The position numbers were made by a program, and so were the translations under genes. The notes under the pieces are model-generated. The model was not told where the DNA came from, did no database searches, and saw only the letters and a list, made by a program, of their open reading frames with translations. A DNA stretch of 64,000 nucleotides from Cycas panzhihuaensis (taxonomy: Eukaryota; Cycadophyta): NCBI GenBank assembly GCA_023213395.1, contig CM041465.1, forward strand, positions 97,037,741 to 97,101,740, in the 5' to 3' direction. This document shows positions 23,307 to 34,864 of the stretch, piece by piece (the stretch's first letter is position 1; the number at the start of each line of letters is the position of its first letter).

Positions 23307-24889
23307 CTCGTTTCCCTTCACCATCAAGTTTCATCATTGATGTCTTTGTTCTCTTCAATTACTATCTAACTTGTTTCTTAGACTTTTAATACTGAAGCTG
23401 ATGCTCTAGTCTCTTTTATTTTGGATGATTATTTTGACTAACTCTCATCTTTTGCTGGGAGCACCCTAATCTAAAATGAGTATAAACTACCCCTCTATAA
23501 AGAGTATAAACTATGGGTTTTGAGGATAAAAGTTTAAGTAAGGTAAAGATTAAGATGATATGATTAAATATGAAATGAAGTATTAGAAACGATAGACCCA
23601 CATGGGAATCAGGGGTCAAGGAGGATCTTGGTAGAGAGTAAGTCCATAAAAGCTTCTTACCCCTAGAATGAGCTGAGGAATCCTATATACTTGAGGAACT
23701 AGTTGTTTATTAGGTGGTATCAATTTTTCACTCTATAAATGGCATGTTTTTGCTAAGATATATTATATGAATATGGATTTTGGTCTATATTTATATAATC
23801 TATCATGAGTATGATGTGAATTATATAAGAGTCTCTTTTTAAAGGGACTAATATTATTTGATCTTCTACTTTTATAAACCTATTACCATTTAGTTTTCAA
23901 GTGGTTTTACATTTATCAAAGTAGAATTATTAATCTTTTCTATCTACTCCTTTTTATCTTTTTATCTATTTTGTTTCCTTTATTATTCCTTATGATTTTC
24001 CTCCTTTAAGACTCCTTTGTACTTTGAAATAAGTATAAACTATCATATAAATATTAATTAAAAAGTTAAAAAAAAAATATAATAATAAAAGATAAAAGAA
24101 AAGAAAAATTATTGTATGTTTTCATAGACTCTCACACTGGTGAATGCATACCATATTTAATTTATAAAAGAGGGATAAAGGGGCAATGAGTTTAGAGACA
24201 ATGATCTAATCACATTTATTACATGAATTATAATGGAGATGATCAATATACATATATACATATATGGAATATAATATAAATATAGTACCTCTATAATTAT
24301 GTGACCCATGACATAACATTTGAGGCTTATAAAATGCCTCATATCTCCCTCCTATCTTCTCTCCATATATAAAATATGCTCATCTTTGTGAGCTCTGGTG
24401 AGACCTACCCTATCATATTGGCTCTACCCTCTCCCCTCTATTTAGAGTCTACTCATGTGTTGACTTCCTATGTGGTGGAAATTATCTCTCCTACTAAACT
24501 GTAGTGCTCTTTAATGGAGTGACTCAACCCCCAACCTACACTAATATCATCCTTCGTAGATGACATTGCTCGTCCCCTATAGCCTTGAGCTTTGATTCTT
24601 AAAGTTTTAACTCTATATGCATGTCCTAAATTATATCTTAAACTTGTAATGTAGGATTGAAATACTCAATCTAATATCCTAATAATGTACATTTGATAAT
24701 GTTCAACACTGGAGGTTCCTCTGATGTGGATGCATAAGGGAAGATTATATCAAGCATACTTTGGATCTTTAAGAGAGTTAGGCTCTCCTTACTTATCCAT
24801 GAAAAATATATCAATTGTGATTAGTATTCTATACGAAGGGTAGATAATCCAAAAGAAATAATCAAACATATTCAAAATATACACTAATT
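23307..24889. other. E1 spacer between RNase H and antisense ORF
   Basis: AT-rich, no gene recognised. Further GAGTATAAACTA words lie at about 23478, 23504 and 24030. The short open frames here carry no motif. Confidence 0.5.
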
Positions 24890-25809
24890 AGCATACCTAC
24901 TAACCGTCCTCCTCCTACTACCTCCACTGCCATCTCCTCCCTTAGCTATAGGATTGCCTCTCCCTAAGGCTCTTAATAAGCCTCTTAAGAAGGCTTACCC
25001 TCTACTCCTCTACTCTCATCATCTCCTCTCCACTAACATCTATCAAACCTAACTCCATACTTTATATGGAGTTATGTTTATCGCTATCTTATGCTCCACC
25101 CATCGCTTGGAGTACATCCCTACCTCCTCTCCCACCTCCACTAGTTGAAGGCTCATCTCTCTCTCCTCTTCCACCTTAACAAGTCAAATTTTGTCCTTCA
25201 TCTCCTCCTCCTCTACCTCTTCTCCATCCTCCTCTCCCTCTCTCTCCAAATATAAATAAGAGCCTCTCCTTTTGTTGCTCTCTTAGTTATGTTAACCTTA
25301 TTATAACTCTATATTAGTAGCCCCTCATATGGATCCTCTACTAACTACCTCCTAATCATCTGATTTAGTAGCAGACTATGTGTGTTCCTCACTACTATAA
25401 CTACCTTATTATAAATTTGGGCTATCATATTCCATCTATTCATTCCCAAATCCATAATGGTTAGCTCTCCTATTACTCCACTTAGCCCTATCAATGGGAT
25501 ATGGTTATATAGCCAACACATTAATACTAAACTATAGGAAAACCCCCTTCTACCCTACCTCCTAGTGCTGGCTAATTGAAGACATATACTATCTACTATA
25601 TATTGTCCCAAGTTCATCCTGATCTCATGTTTATACCTCTTAATCACTCCCACATACTATGTAGGGACCTCCATGAAGTTTTAGATCCTCACAATCCTAA
25701 AAATAATAATTAAGGTAATAATCTTCTATATTACAGGTACTCCATCTACCATCCTTATTTCCTTAATGGATATCCCATGAGGACTAAACTGATTAGTAAA
25801 GTTAATTAG
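24890..25809 (-). pseudogene. E1 antisense ORF remnant, C-terminal part
   Basis: Read on the minus strand, about 25560-25660 gives MNLGQYIVDSICLQLA, and 25745-25810 gives QFSPHGISIKEIRMVDGVPV-like text. These resemble the C-terminal half of the plant transposon / Athila ORF-1 type proteins (Pfam PF03078 and PF20167, as I recall them). Farther on, the strand is rich in Gly/Arg (24890-25030). Antisense extra ORFs between pol and the 3' LTR are known in Tat/Ogre elements, and the location and strand fit. E5 is inserted in it. The protein's function is unknown; identification is tentative. Confidence 0.42.
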
Positions 25810-25814
25810 ATATT
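25810..25814. repeat. E5 target-site duplication ATATT (left)
   Basis: ATATT before the left LTR equals 33342-33346 after the right LTR. Confidence 0.92.
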
Positions 25815-26112
25815 TGAAAAGAGTGGATCTATCCTTCATCTCCATGCACTAAACACAAAGGCAAACATGGGAGCAAGAGAGACTTGAGAGAAAGAAAGTA
25901 GCTCTCACAAAATGGGGAGGTAAAGAATGAATCTCCTCCATTGAGCTTTACTTTTATATTGAGAGAGGGAGCATTTGGGTTAGGTGAAATGAAATTACAC
26001 ATAATGCACATGAAAGTGCATTTCACTTAAGTGATCTAATTTAAAGTTCACTTAAGACCCTTTTTCGAAATAATCAACTAATGTAATGACCTTATGTCAT
26101 TAACCCTTTTCA
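25815..26112 (-). repeat. E5 3' LTR
   Basis: 298 bases, TGAAAAGAG...CCCTTTTCA on the plus strand. It differs from the other LTR only at 26006. A polypurine tract (complement of ATCTCCCCCTT, 26113-26123) abuts it. Confidence 0.95.
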
Positions 26113-26700
26113 ATCTCCCCCTTAATGGTAGAAGGTCATTTCATTCTATTTTATTCTATCCTATGAGGTCTTCATTTGAGCCTCTTACAAAGCAAACTAG
26201 TATGATACTTTTATGGGAAACCCTCATGGGGAAGAAAACCCACAAATTTTCTAATCTACTAACTTGGCTCGAGGCTCTTTAAATGTAGCCGATAGCCAAT
26301 CAAGACAATAAATTTTGTAGCTAAAATCTCGAGTCTCCATATACCATTTGGTCATCCCCATGCCCTTTTGGGTTTTCACAGTTCCGATTTTCCAAAATGA
26401 TACAACCCTTATCCTTTCGCTACCACATGGGGTTTTCACGAATGGGATAGAGTAGAGACTTACTCTTGTCCTTCCGCGCTCACAAGGGGTTTTCACGAAT
26501 GAGACAGTAGTATGATGGTCCTATTGTCATCTCCTTCAATCACCGGAGATGGAGGCCCTAAGGTTTGAGTTGCTTTGGGCTGTTCAAACTTCACCCTCTT
26601 GGTGGTTTGGTGAAGATATCGGCCACTTGATCTGTGGGCAAGATACTCAATTGAATTGTGCCATCATGTGCCCGTTCTCTTATCCTGTGAGCTATTGTAC
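26113..26700 (-). other. E5 3' untranslated region with polypurine tract
   Basis: Between RNase H and the 3' LTR. The complement of CTCCCCCTTAATGG at the LTR edge is the polypurine tract. A GGGGTTTTCACGAATG word is repeated (about 26430 and 26485). The same layout is readable, decayed, at 63146-63800 in E8. Confidence 0.7.
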
Positions 26701-28066
26701 TTATATGTTTGGTACGGTCATGAAATCTGGATTTTTAGCCATCTGGATTGTAGATTGATTATCTACATGTAAGCTAGTAGAACTTGTTTGGGTGGCATTT
26801 AATGTATTCAACAATTTTCTAAGCCATATCACCTCCTTGCTTGTCTCAGAAGCAGCGATGTACTCAGCTTCGACAGTTGAGTCTGCAACTATCTTTTGCC
26901 GTCTGGATCTCCATGATATTGGTCTTTGTTCCAAGAAATGTTACGCACTGCAGGGCGTAGATCTTCCCGTGTCTTTATCTCGGCAAAGTCTCGAGTCTGT
27001 ATGCATAAAGTTTAAATTCGCATTGGGTTCATACAATAGACCATATTTGCTAGTCGTCTTTAGGTACCTCAACACTCGTATTGCCGCGTGCCAATGATTC
27101 TGCTCAGGATTTGTCATGAATCTTGTAAGAATGCCGATGAGTGTGCAATATCCGGCCTTGTGTTGGTAGTATAGATGAGACTACCTACAAGTTGCCTCAG
27201 AGTGTTGCGTCGCCTCCCTATTGTCACCATCAACTGAGAGCTTAATATTAGGCTCCATAGGTGTATCCACTGGTCGAGCACCTTCCAACTGAAACTTTGT
27301 CAGAAGATCGTTGATATATTTTTCTTTGGAGAGAAAGATTTTTCCATCCTTTTGAGTTACTTCAATTCCCAAGTAATATTTCATCAACCCGAGGTCAGAC
27401 AATTCAAAAGTTTTAGCAAGGTCCTTCTTCATTTGGTGATTACACTGCTCACTATTCCCGTTATGAGCATGTCATCCACAAAGATTAAGAGGTAAGTGAC
27501 TTTATCATTTTGGCGCTTGATGAATAATGTTGCATCAATATCTTGATAGTCACAAACCTCATATCCAAGTTGCCTCATTCTTTCAGACAACTTGGTAAAC
27601 CAAGCACGAGGGCTTGCTTTAGGTGATATAAGGACTTTTGAGCCTACAAACTTTATGCTCCGATCAATCTCGTATCCTTACGTGAGCCATGTAAATTTCT
27701 TCTTTAAGGTCCCCATTGAGAAATGCGATCTTAACATCGAGTTGGTGGATTTTCCAACCCTGAGCAGCCAAGGCTATTAGAGTTCTGATTGTAGGCCACT
27801 TGGTTGTAGGAGCAAAGATTTTAGTGTAGTCAATGCCTTCCCTTTGCGTGAATCCTTTTGCTACCAACCTCGCCTTGTGTTTTTCTAGGGTGCCATCGAT
27901 CTATACTTGTTTTTGAACACCCATTTATTTTGAACTACCTTTCTTCCAAGTGGTAGATCAACAAGCTCCCATGTACCATTCTTAATAAGAGATTGATACT
28001 CTTCGTTCATGGCATTTCTCCAAAATTGCATGCTTTCTGACTTCTTAGTACGTTAGGGGCTCTTCA
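26701..28066 (-). pseudogene. E5 reverse transcriptase and RNase H
   Basis: RVT_2-type RT begins with ARLVAKGFTQREGIDYTKIFAP (about 27790-27870), then HQLDVKIAFLNGDLKEEIYM (about 27680-27740). The catalytic motif FVDD is intact at 27471-27482. FELSDLGLMKYYLGIEV (27360-27410) and KYINDLLTKFQLEGARPVDTPM (27260-27330) follow. RNase H has ISWRSRRQKIVADSTVEAEYIAA (26845-26915), with its catalytic Asp/Glu, and HVDNQSTIQMAKNP (26725-26770). Frame breaks fall near 27440, 27660 and 27880. The polypurine tract lies about 580 bases on. Confidence 0.88.
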
Positions 28067-28379
28067 TTAAGAGCAAGATGCGATTCTGGGTTCAAGCTCA
28101 ACGGAAAGTGATTCATGCATCCTTGCTCTATGGGCACTTCTAGTGCCAGGGTTGCCTATCTCATCCGGTCGCATGTCCTTGTGCAGCTGGTAGGCTTCAC
28201 GAAAACCTCGAGTTGGGAATGAGGTTTTCATTTCCACAACCTCTTGGTCTTCGTTTTGATCCTGAAAAGGATCATGTGAAATATTTGGCACGGAGGAAGT
28301 TGACGATGCTGGAGAAGATGGGCCAGCCACAGATGTTGGAGAAGATGATCCTTCTGCTATGGCTTTGCCTTTGTCAACT

Positions 28380-29620
28380 TGGTTATTCACAAATGATGGT
28401 GCTGGATGTGTACACATTGGATTGGAGTCACAGCTTGTATCCTCCGAGGCTCTATTGTCAGATTCCAAGATTTTAAGCATCTGTTCAGCATCTCCCCCCC
28501 TAAATTTTGGAATCTGGACATCAAATTCAGTAGCATCATTAAATCGATATGAAGGCATCTTGGAGTCAAGTCTGAGTAATTGATCTTCAGTCTCTGCAAA
28601 GATAACATCTCTAGTGATGATGATTTTGCGCTCTGAAGGTATAAAAACCTTGTATCCCTTTTTGTCCATAGGGTGTCAAGCAAAGATGCCTTTGATGGCT
28701 CTATCTTGGAGCTTATTTCTATGTTCCCGCAAAATATGAGCATAACAAGTAGAGCCAAAATTAAGTGCGAGATAGAGGGTTTGTCCATACCACATTTCAT
28801 GTGGAGAGGGCCGAGCTTGGAGGGACTAACGGTTTGATGCAATACCACGATCGGATAGCCTCAGCCCAAAGATAGCTAGGGACATTCTTATATACCAGTA
28901 TAGCATGAGCCGTATTCATGATGGTCTTGTTCATACACTCGAACTCCATTTCTTTGGGGTGTACACCTGTGATGGTCGATGTTTGATTCCATGTTGACGT
29001 AGGTACGATTCAAACTCATTGGATGTGTACTCGCCACCATTGTCAGTCCTGAGTATTTTGATCTTGAATCCAGATTCATTTTCCACGCGAGCCTTGAAAG
29101 CTTGAAACATAGAAAAAGCTTCATCTTTCTTTGCAAGAAAAGCAACCCATACTTTCTTGGTAAAATCATCAATGAAAGTAATATAGTACCATACATTTGA
29201 TAGAAGGGATGGGCATAGGACCGCATATATCTGAGTGTACAAGCTGCAAAGGTTGGGTAGATTTCCACTGACTATGAGGAAAGGGTTGTCTTTGAGATTT
29301 AGCAATAATACATGCTTCACATTTAAAGGGCTTGGAGGGGAACTTAGGCAAACCAGGAAGAGTGTCTTGTAGTTCTCTTAAACGATCAATTTTGATATGG
29401 CCCATACGAGCATGCCATAGAGCTGCTTGGGACAACTTTTGAGGAGTCAGGGTTGTGGTAAAAATAAATTCACCATCAACATAGTTGACTTCAAAGGATG
29501 GTGAGCCAGTTAGGCGGAAAAGTTTACCATCAAGAATTCCGGTCATAACCACAGCATTTGAAGGAGGGTGAATGACACAGAGAGTTTGATTGTTTGCGTT
29601 ACACTCGATTAAATCCACGA
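28380..29620 (-). pseudogene. E5 integrase
   Basis: The pre-integrase block is LWHARMGHIKIDRLREL with FKCEACIIAKSQRQPF (His/Cys zinc domain, about 29310-29440). LVHSDICGPM carries the first catalytic Asp (29225-29255) and ILRTDNGGEYTSNEF the second (about 29010-29060). YTPKKWS or, in the other frame, TPQRNGV marks the region of the third (Glu), where the frame breaks near 28950. The C-terminal block KGYKVFIPSERKIIITRDVIFAE (28600-28665) is typical for copia and starts an uninterrupted 200-codon stretch reaching 28067. Confidence 0.85.
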
Positions 29621-29914
29621 GACAAGGGTGGACAGGGGAGAGCGATTCGCCAGGCGAGGAATATATAAAACATCAACAAGTGTAAAATCTGGAAGGCACA
29701 GGAGTTTCGTGCAAGCTTCCAAGTCCTTCGATGGTGAGATGATTTGTCGACCATGTGTACAACACCACGAACTTGAGTCAAAATCTTGAAAGAGGTGGCG
29801 AGGACAAGTCGTGTGTTGTGTTGCTCCGGTAGCCATGATCCACGATGAAGTATTTGAGGTAGCACTATTTGCAACTCCAAGTGGTGAAGGCAAAGTGAAT
29901 AAGCATAGCCACAA
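29600..29914 (-). pseudogene. E5 protease, active-site Asp replaced
   Basis: SSWIMATGATQHTTC at about 29805-29850 on the minus strand aligns with copia protease W-I-x-D-[ST]-G-A. The Asp codon is GCT (Ala; plus-strand AGC at 29831-29833). VDVLYIPRLANRSPLSTLV follows, typical of the end of this domain (family VLYVPxLxxNLLS). The protease would cut the gag-pol polyprotein; as read, this copy should not be able to. Confidence 0.75.
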
Positions 29915-30089
29915 TGAGCCTCAATATACTTAGTGGATCTATCAACAACATTTGATGAAGTGGTCCCAATTCTTTAAAGGTGTGCATGAGCAAATGCGTT
30001 CCACCAAAAGCATATTCAAAGAAGTATTATCAACATTATATGCACCATGGCTGTTGATAACTTGGTAGTTTGTTGGTGGCGATTACGCA

Positions 30090-30990
30090 ATTTTGGCATA
30101 ATGTCCTCTTCTATTACACCTTTGGCACACGATTGTTTGATTTCCGGTCAAGTATTATTTGGATTATCTCGATTCGGATCTAGGTCCAGTTGATTATTTT
30201 GCCCTTGGCCTTGAGACTGCTTTTTGTTGGAATTGAGGAGCTGTTGACTAAGAGGACGTTGTCCTTGTTGTCTACCTCTTCCTCTTCCTCGGGAATTACC
30301 ACCTCTACGAGAGTATTGACCTTGATTTTGGTGTAACAAAGATCTTCTTCCACTTCAAAAGCGACATCAATTGGATCGATGTAGTGGCAAAGTTGGTATC
30401 AAAGGTCTTATCAAATTCAATGAACTTATCGCCAAGATCCTCAAAGTTTAGGGTCTTTAAAGTTCCAATGGATTGAAGACTCCCGATAGATTTTTATAAT
30501 GGGATATGGAGACATGGTGAATCAAGAAAGCCCATGTAATGCATTGAGTTTTAAAATCTTTATCAATGGCTTGCTTGATTGGACGAAGGAGATTGATTGT
30601 CTCACTTGCATGTCCTTTTTGCATTTTCAATTTGTTCATCTTCAGTACTAAGTGAACAAATTCTAAGTCTGATTTAGTGTCAAAGTTCTTCTTAAGAACT
30701 TCAAGAACTTTCCATCTTTGTATCATGGCTTCATCAATGAGATTATGCAGGGGAATAATCGGTGACAAGCGATATCCACGCCGCAGTTTTATCATCATCA
30801 AGTTCCCATTGGCGTTTAGCTACGGCTTGATGGGAGCGGTTGGAGCACCTCCTGAAGCGATTGTGGTATTGTATTGCAACAGTGGTGTAGGTTGTAAGTG
30901 ATCTCTCCATAGACCTTCATACTTTGCGGCATTTCGACACCGATGAACCACATGTCCCAATTTTCTTTCCCTTTTAGAATGGGTTCACAT
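30090..30990 (-). pseudogene. gag: E5 gag
   Basis: Copia capsid/nucleocapsid. The minus-strand frame 30457-30801 has EAMIQRWKVLEVLKKNFDTKS and related helical text of the capsid region. An RGRGRGRQQGQ-rich basic linker (30148-30339) and a zinc knuckle CQRCNRRGHYAKI (about 30095-30131, last Cys lost to a frame break) follow. At least three frame interruptions separate these parts. Confidence 0.72.
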
Positions 30991-31961
30991 TTTGCTTGAA
31001 TTGTGAAGACATTGTGTCTTTTAGAAGGAAGAAATGAACAAGGACTATAACAGTGATGGTAATAAATGACCGATCACTATTTACAAATGGGAAATGTAAT
31101 GAAGTAGTGTAGAAGAAGGAAGAAGAAGTGAGAATGGTTGCTCAAAGATGAAGGGAGCAACTTAGAGAAAAGTCACCAACACTTGTGACAAATATTAACT
31201 GTGTGACGACAGAATATGAGAAGAACTATGATAAAAATTGGCCACTAACAATTGTGGCAAATATTAACTGACGCAGGAATATGAGAAGCACTATGATTGT
31301 GATTACACTATGGATCACTTTTACAAATAAGTAAGTGATCAATATACAAGATTGTAGGCCAATGTAGAAGTTGACATCATTAGGTTTACACAACTTGAAG
31401 CTCGAATGTAGGATGCGTAATCAACCCAATAACCTCTAACTTGTGTCCAACGTGTAGTTGAGGTTGTTGAAGGTATGCCTAGGCTTCTAGTAGAATTAAT
31501 TTGGCCTTCACCATGATACCGCAATCGTGCTTGGTGATGAAATCCAAGTCTGTGAGCCCAGGTACTCCCAATCCTCACCCAGTCCACCAATGAGCAGCTA
31601 TATACCTCCTCTAAAGAGTGGTACGTGCATACCCATGGCTATAGCGGATATTGGATTGGTATATTTTAATCTTGTATTAAAGTTTTAGTTTTCCCGGTTG
31701 GTTATCAGGATGATCCCTGATTGAGGCACGATGGTATGGCTAACCAAACCTCACCAATATTAGGTTTAGTCCGGACCCAACTTGAAACCCACACCTCCTT
31801 TATGGCACTAAGATTACGCCAACCAAGGTATCTCAACCTTGGAGAGTGTGTGAACAGGTACAAGATGGCGGAAAATAGCGTACGTGATGCGTTCCTTTTA
31901 GGAAGAGTGAAAAGATTATTGAATTGCATCAAACGTACATTTAACTGAAAATAATGCTTGC

Positions 31962-32055
31962 TTGGAGTGCTTTTGGAGTGCTTGCTTGAAGTGCTTGCTT
32001 GAAGTGTCTTTGGAGTGCTTGCTTTGAGTGATTTTAGAGTGCTGAAATGCAATGC
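31962..32055. repeat. Short-period repeat GAGTGCTTGCTT in E5 leader
   Basis: Words GCTTGCTTGGAGTGC, TTTGGAGTGCTTGCTTGAAGTGC and variants recur with a spacing of about 10 to 22 bases. The Ser/Lys-rich minus-strand frame over it is a repeat effect. Confidence 0.6.
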
Positions 32056-32192
32056 TCAATAAGTGAGTGAGGACACCGGATATTGCTCCAATCCAGGTGT
32101 TTTTTTCACTTTTACAATGGGCTTTTAAGCCTTATAAAAAGGAAGAAATTTTCTTCATTTTTTTTTTTTTTTGTTAATACAAAAAAAAAGTA

Positions 32193-32525
32193 CTCTTCAC
32201 TAAATCTGCAATAACTTTCTCCCACGATGTCGAAATGGAGTGCCGATTTTTGTGCTGCAAACTAGACTCAGAGCTTCATCTTCAGAAAGTGGAATCAGGT
32301 CCAAATGAGTTCTGGAACATTTTTGACAGCCCGGCAAAGTTAGGAAATTATATTTTCGAATTCTTACTAAAAATAACTGTTGTTCACTAAAACAGCAATA
32401 ACTTCCTCATACGGCATCCAAATTAGGTGCCGGTTTTTGTGCTGGAAAGTAGACTCAGAGCCCCATCTTTGACAATTGGAATCACTTCAATTGGATCTTT
32501 TTAGAAGATTTTGCAAACCTGTGAA
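32193..32525. repeat. Diverged duplication in E5 leader, period about 189
   Basis: Both units have TTCACTAAA, GCAATAACTT, GGTGCCGGTTTTTGTGCTG (or a close variant) and AGACTCAGAGC. The units are clearly related but diverged, far more than the LTRs, so the duplication is older than this insertion. Confidence 0.7.
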
Positions 32526-33029
32526 GTTCAGCAATCAAATTGAATTTCTGTAGAAATTTCAGCTTTCTAATCTCTCATTAACACATGATACCATATGAAA
32601 TTTCCATCATTTTTTGATCACCAGGATCCCAATATGGGCAAGGTGAGAGCATACAATGATAGATATTTTAAATGGCTCAAAATTCTTTAAAAAAATGGGT
32701 AAAACTCCCTTACAATCATTCTTCTAAATCTTTGGAAAAATTTAATGACATTTCCCCTTGTTAAATGGACAAAAAGGGAAAAGAAAAGAAGAATGGGATA
32801 GCATGAATGGCCAGCAAAGGATTGGAATCCTTGGGCCTTACAACTCCTTGTATTATGCTTCCAAACCTGCAAAAGAGAAAGGAAAGGAAAACAATACAAA
32901 ATATGCTATCATAATAACTTGAAAATATTTCTAAATTCACTTTCACAATCTCCTTCACCACATGGATTGTGGAGGAGAAGGAAGTGATGGCTCCATTGCA
33001 AGTGCAAGTGGGGAATATGAAGGAAGCAA

Positions 33030-33041
33030 GCTCTGATACCA
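33030..33041 (-). other. E5 primer binding site, tRNA-iMet
   Basis: The reverse complement is TGGTATCAGAGC, an exact match to the usual plant copia primer site. It lies two bases from the LTR. Confidence 0.92.
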
Positions 33042-33043
33042 CA

Positions 33044-33341
33044 TGAAAAGAGTGGATCTATCCTTCATCTCCATGCACTAAACACAAAGGCAAACATGGG
33101 AGCAAGAGAGACTTGAGAGAAAGAAAGTAGCTCTCACAAAATGGGGAGGTAAAGAATGAATCTCCTCCATTGAGCTTTACTTTTATATTGAGAGAGGGAG
33201 CATTTGGGTTAGGTGAAATGAAATTACACATAATACACATGAAAGTGCATTTCACTTAAGTGATCTAATTTAAAGTTCACTTAAGACCCTTTTTCGAAAT
33301 AATCAACTAATGTAATGACCTTATGTCATTAACCCTTTTCA
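33044..33341 (-). repeat. E5 5' LTR
   Basis: 298 bases, identical to the 3' LTR except for A at 33235. The small open frame inside it is duplicated in the other LTR and is not a gene. Confidence 0.95.
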
Positions 33342-33346
33342 ATATT
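33342..33346. repeat. E5 target-site duplication ATATT (right)
   Basis: Second copy of ATATT; E1 antisense ORF sequence resumes after it. Confidence 0.92.
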
Positions 33347-33800
33347 GACTTCATGCCTCCTGAGACTCATCATCTATCACTCTATTTAGTCTAATACTCT
33401 CCCCATACCAACTAGCTCCTAAGATTCTCCTAATATCTCTAGGGGTAATTTGGATATCTCCTATAGCCTATACCCTAAATATATTCCTCCCTAGAATCCA
33501 TAACTAATGAAATCATGAAGAATCTCATACTCTAGGGGTAATTGAGTTGATCTTCTCACCTAAGATAAGCCACATACTCTCAATAGGGCCTAATCTTGCT
33601 AGGATAACTACTTAATCAACTCTTTGACCACCAACCCTTTATTTTCTCTAGTCTCTACCCTCTCTAGAGGCTGTATTACAATAAAAATAATCATGTTAGA
33701 TTGTGATTTTGGCTTTTGAAAAAAACTTTTATTTTTAAATTTTCCTTTTATAGTAAAAAATGTAATAATACAATGAAAAATATGACAACACAATTAAAAA
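33347..33800 (-). pseudogene. E1 antisense ORF remnant, N-terminal part
   Basis: Minus-strand reading gives AIGDIQITPRDIRRILGAS at about 33403-33460, similar to the TPxDIAxILG block of plant transposon / Athila ORF-1 type proteins, and GLVVKELIK upstream at about 33610-33640. It would join the part ending at 25809 if the E5 insertion and its duplicated ATATT were removed. Stops (TAG, TAA) are frequent. Confidence 0.42.
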
Positions 33801-34211
33801 CATAATTTCTTTATAAAAATTACAATCTTTTAATTTTTGTTTTAAATTGTAAAATCATATTTTTGAATTCTACATCATGTTTTTAGCCCTATTATCACAT
33901 TTTTCACCCTATAGCATCATATTTTTCATCAAAAATTTTAATTTAAAAAGAAAATACAAAGAAAACTTATTGGATACCTAGCTTCCCAATGCATTTTCTC
34001 AATCATCAACCCCTATAACTAGTCTCTCATCAAAGTGGCATCTAATTGTCTCTAAAATTTAAGGATAAGGCCCTTTGAGTTGTCACTTCTCTAACTCCCT
34101 CGCATGAAAATGAAACAAAAATGATCATTTTCTCTTATAAAAAGGGGGTGTTTTTCTTTATTTTTTTGGACAAAATTTTTCTTTTATCCATTTCATCTAT
34201 CTAGGTTAGTA

Positions 34212-34395
34212 TGTTGAAATCAAGCAAATAAATAAGCACAAGATCAAAAAACTATATCTTAAGATACCATTAAATTAAATAGATGAAATTTTACAATGTA
34301 AAATAAGTTTATATACCCATTAAATAGGTGAAAATACACTTATTTATAGGCTAACCAAAAACCTAAAATAATAAATATACATTACATTTCCAACA
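34212..34395 (-). repeat. E6 3' LTR
   Basis: 184 bases, TGTTGAAATCAAGC...TTTCCAACA, followed by CTCCCCCTTAATG (polypurine tract on the minus strand). Confidence 0.88.
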
Positions 34396-34864
34396 CTCCC
34401 CCTTAATGTATATTTGGATCATTTGAATTTACAATGCTTTGTCCTTAAAAATGTCTTGAAGATAATGTCTTCAACTTGATCTTTGTCTTCAATTCTGTAG
34501 TGATACCTTTGTTGTAGGATGATATCTTCAGTTAGATTTTCATCTTCAATCCCGTGATAATGTCTTTATTATAGTAGCTCTAAGTACAAATCTTGATTCT
34601 TCATTATGGCTGGTCTAATATTATTTTGATATAGGTTCTATAAGTAACCATCTTCAAATATAACTTATTTGTCATTAATATCCTATATCAATTCTTGATC
34701 AACATATCTAACTGTGATTTCTTTAATCCTTGGAGTAAAATCTTCATCAATCTTTCAACTTGAATTAATATTTAAAATAGGAAAATTACTAGACTCATCT
34801 CCAATAGGACCATTATATTTATATTCAATTTCCTTAATAATAGTATCATCTGAAAAAATGTATG

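Larger units (their letters stand above)
31011..33029 (-). other. E5 long leader between primer site and gag
   Basis: About 2 kb without recognisable coding. It holds a diverged duplication (32193-32330 and 32382-32525), a short-period GAGTGCTTGCTT repeat (31962-32055) and poly-A/T tracts near 32158-32190. Copia leaders are usually much shorter, so some of it may be an inserted or captured piece. Confidence 0.5.
25815..33341 (-). mobile_element. E5: young Ty1/copia element, minus strand
   Basis: 7527 bases with 298-base LTRs (25815-26112 and 33044-33341) that differ at a single position (G at 26006, A at 33235). ATATT target duplications, an exact tRNA-iMet primer site and a polypurine tract are all present. 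Reading right to left, it contains a 2 kb leader, gag, protease, integrase, reverse transcriptase and RNase H, the copia order. The coding frames carry several stops and frameshifts, and the protease active-site Asp is Ala, so this copy was probably moved by proteins of another copy. E8 at the right edge is an old member of the same family. Confidence 0.96.

Noticed and set aside
25829-26026. Identical 65-codon minus-strand frames at 25829-26026 and 33058-33255
   Set aside because: Both are inside the E5 LTRs, which are identical copies; no coding signal beyond that.
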